Shown here in pieces: positions 27,160 to 35,680 of a stretch of 64,000 nucleotides of DNA. The translations under genes and the position numbers were made by a program. Origin of the DNA: Bacteroidota bacterium (GTDB lineage Bacteria > Bacteroidota > Bacteroidia > AKYH767-A > 2013-40CM-41-45); the NCBI GenBank assembly GCA_016708785.1, contig JADJFC010000016.1:1-64000 (forward strand), read 5' to 3'. How positions within the stretch are numbered: the stretch's first letter is position 1; every line of letters starts with the position of its first letter. The notes beneath the pieces were generated by a model, which saw nothing but the letters and a program-made list of their open reading frames with translations, had not been told where the DNA came from and made no database searches.

Positions 27160-28656
27160 ATGAGAATTCGGTTGCTGATTTTATTTATTTCATTCTTTTT
27201 GATCAATTTTACTGTTGCGCAGACAGTCAAATTTTCTGATGAGATCAAGGAAAATAAGTATGCGAAATACATGCGAACCCTTGGTGCAGATGAAACTGGA
27301 AACATTTATGTGTTAAGGAGCAATATTTCGTTGGATACAGATCGTGATAAATCCGGTTTTAAAAACAGAGTTTACTTTCTGCAGTATTTGAATACAGAGT
27401 TAAAGATCATCTGGGAAAAAGAACTTTTGACATCATTTGAAGATGGACATATTGCAGATGTTCAATTGAACAATGGAAGGGTAGTGGTGGTAGGTTTTTT
27501 AAATGACAGGAAAGCTAAAACGTACACATTCTATATTCAGGCACTCAACGATTCCGGGACTTGGGTTGGGAAGCCAAAAGAAATTGACAGATTTAGTGCT
27601 AGTGAACTCGATGACGATGACAGGCCGGGAGTCATCAATTCTCAGGATGAATTGTCAATGGCTTTTTCGTATCGAAAAATAAGTGCCGATAAAAAGTATC
27701 AGATCTATCAGGTATTGATAATGGATACTTCTTTCTCTATACGTTATAAAAAACAAATAGAAATTGAAGCGTCAATGGAATCATATGTTCCAATCTCTTT
27801 TTTGCTTTCTGATCAAGGTAGTTTCTTTGCACTTGGAATTCACTATTCAACTGATAAAAAAGTTAAGAATCAGGATGAGGTCTATTATGAATTACATGGG
27901 TATAATCCTGTTTCCGGGATGGTTTTGCATACACAGATCAGAAGTGATAATAAATTTTTGACGGATGTCGGTTTTTCAATTGACAATGCAAACAAACGAG
28001 TTATTGCAGCAGGTTTTTATTCTGATAAAACAACATATTCTGTTGCAGGTGTTTTTTACAATTCATTTACGGAAGACAGTTTGATTCAGTTGTCATCAAA
28101 GAATTCAGCGTTTCCGGATTCGTATTTGCAAAAGTTCATTGGTGAACGAAAAGATGGAAAGAACAAAGAGCTGGTGAATTATTCAATTGATCGGTTGATC
28201 GTACGCCGGGACGGCGGTGTTGCTATCCTTGCAGAGTCGTTTAACCGAGCAGAGCGATCGTACTGGGATTATTATATGCAGACGTACATTTATCATTACT
28301 ATTATCACTATGGAAATATAATGATCTTGTCGATTAATCCTTCCGGTGAAATTTTGTGGGGAAATGTTGTCCCTAAAGATCAGAATTCCGTCGATGACGG
28401 AGGCTATTCATCGTCTTATTTCAGCTCAATCGTAAATGGCAAATTAATTTCACTTTACAATAAAGCAATAGATGATCAGTCACCTGTACTAATGACAACT
28501 GTTGATGGAATTGGTGCGCAGAAAACGGATGTTCTTTTTAAAGACAATCAAAGAGTAGAAATAATTGCTAAATCGGCAAAACAAATTGATGAAGACACGA
28601 TACTTTTACCTGCGTATAGGGGGAAGAAGTTGTTTATACTGAAAGTAGTCTTTTAA
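27160..28656 (+). CDS. Secreted hypothetical protein, 498 aa
   Basis: Signal peptide MRIRLLILFISFFLINFTVA. The rest is a run of beta-strand repeats (for example IYVLRSNISLDTDRDKSGF, VVVVGFLNDRKAKTYTFYI, VIAAGFYSDKTTYSVAGVFY, GVAILAESFNRAERSYWDYY, IMILSINPSGEILWGNVVPK), which suggests a beta-propeller. The tail ends ILLPAYRGKKLFILKVVF without a T9SS domain. Bacteroidota have many such periplasmic or outer-membrane proteins of unknown role. Confidence 0.7.
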   Translation: MRIRLLILFISFFLINFTVAQTVKFSDEIKENKYAKYMRTLGADETGNIYVLRSNISLDTDRDKSGFKNRVYFLQYLNTELKIIWEKELLTSFEDGHIADVQLNNGRVVVVGFLNDRKAKTYTFYIQALNDSGTWVGKPKEIDRFSASELDDDDRPGVINSQDELSMAFSYRKISADKKYQIYQVLIMDTSFSIRYKKQIEIEASMESYVPISFLLSDQGSFFALGIHYSTDKKVKNQDEVYYELHGYNPVSGMVLHTQIRSDNKFLTDVGFSIDNANKRVIAAGFYSDKTTYSVAGVFYNSFTEDSLIQLSSKNSAFPDSYLQKFIGERKDGKNKELVNYSIDRLIVRRDGGVAILAESFNRAERSYWDYYMQTYIYHYYYHYGNIMILSINPSGEILWGNVVPKDQNSVDDGGYSSSYFSSIVNGKLISLYNKAIDDQSPVLMTTVDGIGAQKTDVLFKDNQRVEIIAKSAKQIDEDTILLPAYRGKKLFILKVVF

Positions 28657-28714
28657 TAAAAATTAATTAATGGGCAGGTTAATTAAGTCTATCACTTATC
28701 TACAAAGCCCTTTC

Positions 28715-28734
28715 ATCCCGATAGCTATCGGGAT
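28715..28734. repeat. 20-bp palindrome, copy 3
   Basis: ATCCCGATAGCTATCGGGAT, between the convergent stops of the secreted protein and the glucosaminidase genes. Confidence 0.85.
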
Positions 28735-28744
28735 TAGTTATTCA

Positions 28745-29755
28745 TTAAAGCTTCTGCAAGTAGATCTTCTGTCCCGGCGGAATAGAAGCCCCTTCGTTGA
28801 GGTTGTTGTATTTGTAAATGTATCTCATTTTTATTCCATGTTCCTGAGAAATGGAAAAAATGGTGTCGCCGGGTTTTGAAATATAGAATTTTCTTTCGCC
28901 TTCTTTTTTCTTTGGTTGAATGTAAACAATTTCGCCTTCAAAAAGAGGGGCGTCTTCCGTAGTCTCGTTGTATTTAGGTAACTGCCAATAACCAAGATTC
29001 AATTCTTTTGCAAGACTATGGTAAGTATCGCCATGATGAGCGACAACATATTTGATTCCGTTTTTCTCACTTACTTTTCGAGAAGAGAATGGATCTACCA
29101 CATCTACTGATGGAACAAAAACGCGTTTTGGTCTGACTTCAGTTTTAGGAATGGCTTCTGCGATCACCTCATCATTTGAAGTATTAGAAGAGGCGGAAGT
29201 TGAAGACGGGACTGGAGATTTAGTGTCAGCATACAATGGAAGTTCCTCTTGTGTATCCAACATATGAAGTTGATAGTCTTCTATGATCTTTATAAGTCGA
29301 TCTGCATAAGAAGGATCTGTAGCATAGCCGGCTTTTTTCAATCCTTTTGCCCAGGCTTTGTAATCCGTTTTATCCAACTCAAATAAAAATGCATAACGTG
29401 GGCGTGTCTTTAGGAAATTACTATGGTCGTCATACGATTCCAATGCAGTGTTGTATTTTCTAAAGCACTCATCTTTTGCGTCGTCATCCTGAATATAAGA
29501 TGGTCCGACCCAATTCGAACATTTAATACCGAAATGGTTATTTGCATTTATCGCCAAAGGACTATTTCCATCGCTCGATTCCAGACAAGCTTGTGCCATT
29601 GTAATACTGGCCGGCACCCCGGATTTGATCATTTCACGAATAGCGTCCTCTTTGTGTTCGGTAATATAACGCATCCTCGCAGCTTTTGGATCAGCAGCAA
29701 ATGAGTTATTTAATCCGATTAAAGTAAAGAAGGCAAGAAAGGAAGTGACTTTCAT
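28745..29755 (-). CDS. Peptidoglycan glucosaminidase with two LysM domains
   Basis: About 336 aa from ATG 29755, which gives the signal peptide MKVTSFLAFFTLIGLNNSFA; the extension from 29779 is unlikely. GH73-type domain: GVPASITMAQACLESSDGNS (catalytic Glu in LES), ANNHFGIKCSNWVG, FRKYNTALESYDDHSNFLKT, LKKAGYATDPSYADRLIKII. A Ser/Thr-rich linker follows, then LysM 1 (KYVVAHHGDTYHSLAKELNL) and LysM 2 (FYISKPGDTIFSISQEHGIK), which bind glycan. It cleaves the GlcNAc side of peptidoglycan in wall turnover or cell separation. Confidence 0.9.
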   Translation of the reverse strand: MKVTSFLAFFTLIGLNNSFAADPKAARMRYITEHKEDAIREMIKSGVPASITMAQACLESSDGNSPLAINANNHFGIKCSNWVGPSYIQDDDAKDECFRKYNTALESYDDHSNFLKTRPRYAFLFELDKTDYKAWAKGLKKAGYATDPSYADRLIKIIEDYQLHMLDTQEELPLYADTKSPVPSSTSASSNTSNDEVIAEAIPKTEVRPKRVFVPSVDVVDPFSSRKVSEKNGIKYVVAHHGDTYHSLAKELNLGYWQLPKYNETTEDAPLFEGEIVYIQPKKKEGERKFYISKPGDTIFSISQEHGIKMRYIYKYNNLNEGASIPPGQKIYLQKL

Positions 29756-29852
29756 AGGATAGTAACGAAATTTAGTCAATGTTATTTGTTGTGTTATTAC
29801 GATGATCTTTCAATGTAAGATACATTTATTGTATTAATTAAATTCAGGTTTT

Positions 29853-30737
29853 CTAAGGGAAAAACGGATAGATTCCGCCAGTGTGAATCGCCGTAATACT
29901 GCTTTGAACGGGAAATGTTCCCTTTTTTATCAAATCTTGTAGTGCCCAAAACATTTTTCCTGTATACACAGGCTCGATTTGAATTCGATTGAGAAAATAA
30001 AAGTCGCGACAGAACTTATCCAGTTCAGGACTAGTCTTTGCATATCCTCCAAAATGATAATCGTAGTGCAAAGTAATTTTCGACAGATCGCCGCCTAATG
30101 AAGAAATGTTGTCACTCATGAAACTTTCTGCTTTCAAAACAGGTATTCCATGGATGTGCTGATTCGATTTGATGCCTTTCGATAATCCTGCAACTGTTGC
30201 TCCTGTACCACAAGCACAGAAAATGTTTTCAGTGTGAATTAATTCACTTGCCATTTCAGCAGTGCCTTCAACTGCTGCAGCATTGGATCCGCCTTCAGGA
30301 AGTATAAATACATCGTCCGGATTTTTAATGTAGCCTTGAGCAAGAAGTTTTAGGAGTAGTGCCGAAATAAATTCTTCATTGTTTTTCAATCGATATTCTT
30401 CACGACTGATAAATATAATTTTCATTTTATTTTCTTGCATGAATTGAATGCAAGGATTTGCAACAACATCACCTCTCACAATTCCGATGCTGTCGATTCC
30501 TAATTGATTTGCAGCAGCAGATGTAGCGATTAAATGATTCGAAAATGCACCTCCGAAAGTGAGTAGTACTTTTTTATTCTGTTCACGGAAATCAATCAAA
30601 TTATATTTCAACTTCCGCCATTTGTTTCCGCCGGTAAAAGGATGCACCAGATCTTCGCGTAGTACTTTAACATGCCGATCGCGCAAGTCGGGTAATTTCA
30701 CATCTTGAATAATTGGATTTGTGCGGATATTGAGCAT
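29853..30737 (-). CDS. PLP enzyme of the ACC deaminase / D-cysteine desulfhydrase family
   Basis: 294 aa. The PLP Lys is in PFTGGNKWRKLKYNL (K39); TFGGAFSNHLIATSAAANQL matches the substrate/cofactor loop GGxxSNH; ILPEGGSNAAAVEGTAEMA and ACGTGATVAGLSKGI (phosphate-binding GTG) follow. The family deaminates ACC or D-cysteine; the substrate cannot be told from sequence alone. The length is short of the 320-340 usual, mainly at the N-terminus. Confidence 0.85.
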   Translation of the reverse strand: MLNIRTNPIIQDVKLPDLRDRHVKVLREDLVHPFTGGNKWRKLKYNLIDFREQNKKVLLTFGGAFSNHLIATSAAANQLGIDSIGIVRGDVVANPCIQFMQENKMKIIFISREEYRLKNNEEFISALLLKLLAQGYIKNPDDVFILPEGGSNAAAVEGTAEMASELIHTENIFCACGTGATVAGLSKGIKSNQHIHGIPVLKAESFMSDNISSLGGDLSKITLHYDYHFGGYAKTSPELDKFCRDFYFLNRIQIEPVYTGKMFWALQDLIKKGTFPVQSSITAIHTGGIYPFFP

Positions 30738-30741
30738 GTGG

Positions 30742-30749
30742 CAAATTTA
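30742..30749 (-). promoter_or_regulatory. TANNTTTG box, 4 nt before start codon
   Basis: TAAATTTG on the minus strand, then CCAC and the ATG. Same box-to-ATG spacing as at 27148 and 50230. No -33 TTTG is evident. Confidence 0.4.
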
Positions 30750-30775
30750 GGATTAATAAAGATGAGGTTAAGTAG

Positions 30776-30880
30776 GTTTGAAGGTTTATAGGTTTATAGG
30801 TTTGCAGGTTGATAGATGTAAGTTAGCAGTATAGTAAACCTGTTACCCTGTAAACCTGCTAACCTAATGAACTCCTAAAG
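30776..30880. repeat. Inverted low-complexity repeats of AGGTTTRYAGGTTT type
   Basis: AGGTTTATAGGTTTATAGG and AGGTTTGCAGGTT run one way, then AAACCTGTTACCCTGTAAAC and CTGCTAACC the other way about 35 bp on. The same GTAAACCTGC-type units recur at 40588-40618 and 50955-51045. Confidence 0.5.
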
Positions 30881-30920
30881 CTATTCCAGACCTCCAAGCT
30901 AAACATTCATAGTTTTTTGG

Positions 30921-30928
30921 TAAATTTG
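30921..30928 (+). promoter_or_regulatory. TANNTTTG box before DUF5522-hutU
   Basis: TAAATTTG, about 41 nt before the DUF5522 ATG; likely -7 element for the DUF5522-hutU unit. Confidence 0.35.
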
Positions 30929-30969
30929 CCACCTCCGAATGAACAAAAAGGCGGAAATTATGTTAATTT

Positions 30970-31134
30970 ATGGCAATCCAAGACAAATATGATCCGGAAG
31001 ATTATTACCTCTCCCCCGAGGGTTATATTATCTTTACGGAGAAATATCATTTAAAGAGAGGATATTGTTGTCAGAGTGGGTGTAAACACTGTCCATGGGA
31101 TTTCAATAAATCAAAATCAAAAAAGGAAAAATAA
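30970..31134 (+). CDS. DUF5522 small Cys protein, 54 aa
   Basis: MAIQDKYDPEDYYLSPEGYI, then FTEKYHLKRGYCCQSGCKHC and PWDF. Four Cys in CC-x3-C-xx-C match DUF5522 ('GxCCxSGCxHCPY/W'), a small probable metal-binding protein widespread in Bacteroidota. It ends 6 bp before hutU and is surely cotranscribed. Function unknown. Confidence 0.85.
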   Translation: MAIQDKYDPEDYYLSPEGYIIFTEKYHLKRGYCCQSGCKHCPWDFNKSKSKKEK

Positions 31135-31140
31135 GCGATC

Positions 31141-32823
31141 ATGCTAACTAGTATATCATCTGAAAAATTAGATCTCAGTACTTCAAAAACTCCGACAGGA
31201 ACAACGCTTTCATGCAAAGGTTGGGTTCAGGAAGCGGCATTACGAATGTTGTTGAATAATCTTGATCCCGATGTAGCAGAACGTCCGGAAGACCTTGTTG
31301 TTTATGGTGGTCGTGGTAAAGCGGCACGAAATGTAGAGAGTTTTAATCTCATCGTAAAAGCACTCAAAGATTTGAATGAAGATGAAACGTTATTGATTCA
31401 AAGCGGCAAACCGGTTGCAATACTTCCTTCTCATAAAGATGCGCCAAGAGTAATTCTCAGTAATTCTCAATTAGTTCCAAAGTGGGCAACATGGGAAGTG
31501 TTCGATGAATTGGAGAAGAAAGGTTTGATCATGTATGGTCAGATGACTGCGGGTTCATGGATTTACATCGGCTCGCAGGGAATTGTACAGGGAACATACG
31601 AAACGTTCAATGCTGTTGCTGATAAACATTTTGGAGGTTCACTGAAAGGGACACTTTCTGTGACTGCGGGACTCGGGGGAATGGGTGGTGCACAACCATT
31701 AGCAGTTACAATGGCCGATGGAGTTTGTCTGGCTGCTGAAGTAGAAGAGTGGCGTGCTCAAAAAAGAGTAGACACAAAATATCTTGACTTTATTGAAAGA
31801 GATCTTGATAAAGCAATTGATCTTGCTCTGGAGTTCAAAGCGAAGGGGGAAAATAAATCGATCGGTGTAATTTGTACAGCAGTTAAATTGTTGAAGCGAT
31901 TGATCGAAAGAAATATTGTTCCTGAAGTATTAACTGATCAGACATCGGCACACGATCCATTGGTTGGTTATTTGCCGGAAGGATTGACAGTAGAAGAAGC
32001 GAATATTCTTCGTGAAAAGGATCCTGCTAAAGTAATTGATATGGCCTATGATTCAATGGCAGAACATGTTCGTTTGATGTTGGAATTGCAATCGCGTGGT
32101 TCAATCACTTTCGATTATGGAAATAATTTGCGTGCCAGAGCGCAAGAGCGTGGAGTAAAAAATGCATTTGATTTCCCGGGATTTGTTCCTGCATACATTC
32201 GTCCGCTGTTCTGTGAAGGAAAAGGTCCTTTCCGCTGGGCAGCATTATCTGGCGATCCACAAGATATTTATGAAACAGATAAAGTCATTCTGGAATTATT
32301 TCCGGAAAATAAATCATTGCATCGGTGGATGAAAATGGCGCGTGAGCGAATCGCATTCCAGGGATTACCTGCACGAATTTGCTGGTTAGGGATGGGCGAC
32401 AGAGAAAAAGCAGGATTAGCATTTAACGAATTAGTACGAACAGGAAAAGTGAAAGCACCAATTGTAATAGGTCGCGATCATTTGGATACGGGTTCTGTAG
32501 CTTCACCAAATCGTGAGACAGAAGCGATGTTGGACGGAAGTGATGCAATTGCAGACTGGCCGATATTAAATGCATTGATCAATACAGCAGGCGGAGCAAG
32601 TTGGGTGTCGTTACACCATGGCGGCGGAGTTGGCATGGGTTATTCAATACATTCAGGAATGGTGATCGTTGCCGACGGAACATCTGATGCCGAACGTCGT
32701 TTAAAGCGCGTATTGCACAATGATCCGGCGATGGGCGTGATTCGACATGCAGATGCCGGTTATGATATTGCAAAGGATACTGCTAGAAAATTCCGCCTCG
32801 ATCTTAATTCAAGATTAAAATAA
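31141..32823 (+). CDS. hutU: Urocanate hydratase
   Basis: 560 aa, full length. YGGRGKAARNVESFNLIVKA, TWEVFDELEKKGLIMYGQMT, AGSWIYIGSQGIVQGTYETF, the NAD-binding TAGLGGMGGAQPLAVTMADG, TDQTSAHDPLVGYLPEGL, and the Cys-containing C-terminal region ARICWLGMGDREKAGLAFNE and HHGGGVGMGYSIHSGMVIVA. It converts urocanate to imidazolone propionate in histidine degradation, using NAD+ as electrophile. No other hut genes are present in the window. Confidence 0.97.
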   Translation: MLTSISSEKLDLSTSKTPTGTTLSCKGWVQEAALRMLLNNLDPDVAERPEDLVVYGGRGKAARNVESFNLIVKALKDLNEDETLLIQSGKPVAILPSHKDAPRVILSNSQLVPKWATWEVFDELEKKGLIMYGQMTAGSWIYIGSQGIVQGTYETFNAVADKHFGGSLKGTLSVTAGLGGMGGAQPLAVTMADGVCLAAEVEEWRAQKRVDTKYLDFIERDLDKAIDLALEFKAKGENKSIGVICTAVKLLKRLIERNIVPEVLTDQTSAHDPLVGYLPEGLTVEEANILREKDPAKVIDMAYDSMAEHVRLMLELQSRGSITFDYGNNLRARAQERGVKNAFDFPGFVPAYIRPLFCEGKGPFRWAALSGDPQDIYETDKVILELFPENKSLHRWMKMARERIAFQGLPARICWLGMGDREKAGLAFNELVRTGKVKAPIVIGRDHLDTGSVASPNRETEAMLDGSDAIADWPILNALINTAGGASWVSLHHGGGVGMGYSIHSGMVIVADGTSDAERRLKRVLHNDPAMGVIRHADAGYDIAKDTARKFRLDLNSRLK

Positions 32824-32870
32824 AGTTTGGAGCGGTAATTGCTTGTCAATTTCTACCATTTAAATATTCC

Positions 32871-33281
32871 ATGAAAAACTCAAAAATAAAATTTCTTTTC
32901 GCAGCAATAGTATGCACACTTTTTTTTACCGGCTGTGAAAAAACGGAAGATCCAATATCGACTGGAACGGACAGAGAAAAATTTCTTGGTAACTGGTCCG
33001 GTAATTCAACAGGGGTTGGCGGAACAAGATATTTTAATCTTACAATTACTGCCAGCAATAGCAATCCGGATCAAATACTGTTGAATAATTTTGATGGTGT
33101 AGGAGTTGGTAGTTATATTACTGCTACAGTAAGTGGAAACTCAATGAATTTCGAAAGTACTCTTATCGGTCAGGACCGTTACGATGGATCCGGGACAATT
33201 TCAAACAATGTTCTCTCCTTTAATTTTACGATTGACGATGGGCAGACGATTGAGAATCGGACGGGGTCGGCGACGAAGTAG
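32871..33281 (+). CDS. Lipoprotein, lipocalin-like, 136 aa
   Basis: Lipobox LFFTGC (Cys22) after MKNSKIKFLFAAIVCTLFFT. The body (FLGNWSGNSTGVGGTRYFNL, then LLNNFDGVGVGSYITATVSG, then GSGTISNNVLSFNFTIDDGQ) is a small beta-barrel pattern with an early G-x-W, common in Bacteroidota lipoproteins. It carries no catalytic motif. Confidence 0.7.
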   Translation: MKNSKIKFLFAAIVCTLFFTGCEKTEDPISTGTDREKFLGNWSGNSTGVGGTRYFNLTITASNSNPDQILLNNFDGVGVGSYITATVSGNSMNFESTLIGQDRYDGSGTISNNVLSFNFTIDDGQTIENRTGSATK

Positions 33282-33410
33282 AGTTTAAACAAAGAGTGCA
33301 CAAAGTAAAAGGGGAAAAAGAGGGGCTGTTTTAAGATTTTCCTTATTGAATTTTTTCCTAACATACAGCCGAATTCTCTTAACTTACATTTTCAAAATAA
33401 TTCCATTTAA

Positions 33411-34934
33411 ATGAAAGTGTTGTCAGCCGAACAAATCAAAATTGCAGATAAGAATTCAATTTTGAATGAACCAATCTCATCGATCGATCTCATGGAACGC
33501 GCCGCAGAAAAATGCTGCGAATTTTTTCCGCCCAAAGGTCAATGGAGTCATTTGGTTGTGATCTGTGGTATAGGAAATAATGGCGGTGACGGACTGGCAA
33601 TTGCACGTTTGCAGATGGAGAATTTTAAATCGGTAAGAGTGTTGGTGTTGGAGTCGTCGAAAAATTATGCAGATAATTTCAAAATAAACTTGAAGCGGTT
33701 GCAAGATGAAAATTGCAACATTCAATTTGTAGAAAGCGCAAAAGATATTTATTTGCGCGAAGATGAATTGGTTGTTGATGCAATTTTGGGAACCGGGACG
33801 AGTCGACCGGTAGATGGGTTTTTAGCTGAGTGCATTGAAGTCATCAATCAACAAGCGGCACATATAATAGCTATTGATCTGCCTAGTGGAATGGATTCAT
33901 CGCGTCTAACATTAGGTGCGATGATAAAAGCAAATCTTACCTTGACGATTGGCTCACCGAAGCCGGCCATTTTTTTTCAAGAATCAGCATACTTCGTTGG
34001 AGAATGGAAATTGGTCGAGATCTATAAAGATGATTCGGTCTTTTCTCAATTCTTGGAAGCGCCGGAGTTAATTGATGTCAATTTGGCGAAGACTTTTCTA
34101 AAAACTAGAGAACAATTTTCAAATAAAGGAACTTTTGGCAAAGCACTGATCATTGCAGGAAGTGAAGGAAAGTATGGAGCGGCAATTTTAGCGGCAAGAG
34201 CATGTATGAGGAGTGGTGTTGGATTGTTAACGGTTCAAGTTCCTTCAAATGCTATGAATCTGATTCACCAATTACTTCCAGAAGCTCTTTTGAAAGCGGA
34301 TGTGAATGAAAGAATGATTACTTCAATTTCGGATTTTGAAAATTTTAATTCGATTGGCATCGGACCGGGAATTGGAATGGCAAATGAAACTGTTGATGCA
34401 TTAATTGAACTACTCAAGATAAATCAGAAGCCAATGGTTCTTGATGCTGATGCATTGAATATAATTGCTGAACATCCAACATTGCTTACAAATCTGCCGG
34501 AGAATTCAATTCTTACGCCTCATCCAAAAGAGTTTGAACGTTTATTTGGTCCGAGTGAAAATAGTTTTGAGCGATTAGAAAAGCAGATCAAGCATTCTGC
34601 AATGCATAAGATCGTAATTGTTTGCAAGGGTCGCTATACAACGATCACTTCACCTGATGGTAAGGTGTATTTCAATATGAGTGGCAATTCCGGATTAGCA
34701 AAAGGTGGTAGCGGTGATGTATTGACAGGAATACTTACGGCATTACTTGCTCAGGGTTATTCGCCAATTGATGCAGCTGTGTTGGGTGTTTTTGTGCATG
34801 GGCATTCGGCGGGTCTGTTAGCGATGAAGATGCATGAGGCGGGGATTTTGCCGAGCGATGTGATTGAGAATTTGCCGTATGCTTTCAAGGATATTGTTGG
34901 TGAAATGAAACACAAGAACACAAGGGCACAATGA
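33411..34934 (+). CDS. nnr: Bifunctional NAD(P)HX epimerase / ADP-dependent dehydratase
   Basis: 507 aa. N-terminal epimerase (YjeF_N): ISSIDLMERAAEKC, VICGIGNNGGDGLAIARLQM, VVDAILGTGTSRPVDG, AIDLPSGMDSS. C-terminal ribokinase-like dehydratase: GTFGKALIIAGSEGKYGAAI, NSIGIGPGIGM, VLDADALNII, LTPHPKEFERL, and the signature GNSGLAKGGSGDVLTGILTA. It repairs hydrated NAD(P)H. The last eight codons (KHKNTRAQ and stop) lie inside the left arm of the inverted repeat at 34908. Confidence 0.95.
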   Translation: MKVLSAEQIKIADKNSILNEPISSIDLMERAAEKCCEFFPPKGQWSHLVVICGIGNNGGDGLAIARLQMENFKSVRVLVLESSKNYADNFKINLKRLQDENCNIQFVESAKDIYLREDELVVDAILGTGTSRPVDGFLAECIEVINQQAAHIIAIDLPSGMDSSRLTLGAMIKANLTLTIGSPKPAIFFQESAYFVGEWKLVEIYKDDSVFSQFLEAPELIDVNLAKTFLKTREQFSNKGTFGKALIIAGSEGKYGAAILAARACMRSGVGLLTVQVPSNAMNLIHQLLPEALLKADVNERMITSISDFENFNSIGIGPGIGMANETVDALIELLKINQKPMVLDADALNIIAEHPTLLTNLPENSILTPHPKEFERLFGPSENSFERLEKQIKHSAMHKIVIVCKGRYTTITSPDGKVYFNMSGNSGLAKGGSGDVLTGILTALLAQGYSPIDAAVLGVFVHGHSAGLLAMKMHEAGILPSDVIENLPYAFKDIVGEMKHKNTRAQ

Positions 34935-35132
34935 GTCCACGGATTTTGTTATTATGTACTTTAGTTCCCTCAGAGTTGCGCAGAAAAGTCGCCGATTTTT
35001 CTAGTGATGTGCTAAATAATTGTGAACGACTTTTAAGTGATGCTAGATATTTGTCAACCGTAATTTGAGATACTTCATTGCTAATTTCAACTCCATTCCG
35101 TGGTCTCATTGTGTACTTGTGTACTTGTGTTT
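34908..35132. repeat. MITE-like element with 35-bp imperfect terminal inverted repeats
   Basis: Left arm 34908-34942 and right arm 35098-35132 are complementary at 31 of 35 positions (shared blocks CCGTGG, CTCATTGTG, CTTGTGT, CTTGTGTTT). They enclose about 155 bp with no convincing gene. It fills the gap between two convergent genes and supplies the nnr stop codon. Confidence 0.65.
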
Positions 35133-35680
35133 TATTTATTCACAAGAGGTATATCCTTGATAAACACATTCGAAATCACACCACTCCCATTCAACACAGA
35201 AACCTTCGCATAGGCAACTGAAGTCGTATCGCGAGCTGCATCGATATATGCTTTTTCAGCAGGCGCGGCTTTGGATTCTTCCATGTAGAATTTGGTAAAA
35301 GGGAAATTTAAAACGATGTAAGCGGAATCGCTATTTTGGTAATAGTCGATATTCGTTTTTATGTAATCGGCGGACTCAGGTTTTGAAGTAGAAACATTTG
35401 CGATTTTTGCAAATCCGTCCTTGTCTTCGCCGAGAGTTGCAAATACTTCCTGATTGGAATACCAGGCTGCATTTATGGTCGTGTAAAATCTGTTTGCTTC
35501 GAACTGAAGTGTTATGTATTTTCCTCGTATTGGATCTGATGGATCGACCGGCGCAGTTTTGAATTTGAAAACTTTTCCCTTGTTAAGAATAGCTTCATGA
35601 TCATAGATCATTTTTGCAGGAACAAAAAGTTGCAAACAAACTAGTAGAAGTAGCAATATGAGGTTTCGTTTATTGTTCAT
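35132..35680 (-). CDS. GDYXXLXY protein
   Basis: 182 aa. An N-terminal membrane anchor (LILLLLLVCLQLFVPAKMIY), then VFKFKTAPVDPSDPIRGKYI and TLQFE, the place of the family motif (G-D-Y-xx-L-x-Y; here GKYITLQF), and a C-terminal half KVSVLNGSGVISNVFIKDIP. The family is always next to DUF2157 membrane proteins, and the DUF2157 gene lies directly upstream here. Function unknown. Confidence 0.8.
   Translation of the reverse strand: MNNKRNLILLLLLVCLQLFVPAKMIYDHEAILNKGKVFKFKTAPVDPSDPIRGKYITLQFEANRFYTTINAAWYSNQEVFATLGEDKDGFAKIANVSTSKPESADYIKTNIDYYQNSDSAYIVLNFPFTKFYMEESKAAPAEKAYIDAARDTTSVAYAKVSVLNGSGVISNVFIKDIPLVNK

Noticed and set aside
34885..35109. 74-codon minus-strand frame between nnr and the GDYXXLXY gene
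   Set aside because: It overlaps the end of nnr and the arm of the inverted repeat, and has no family resemblance; the repeat explains the sequence better.
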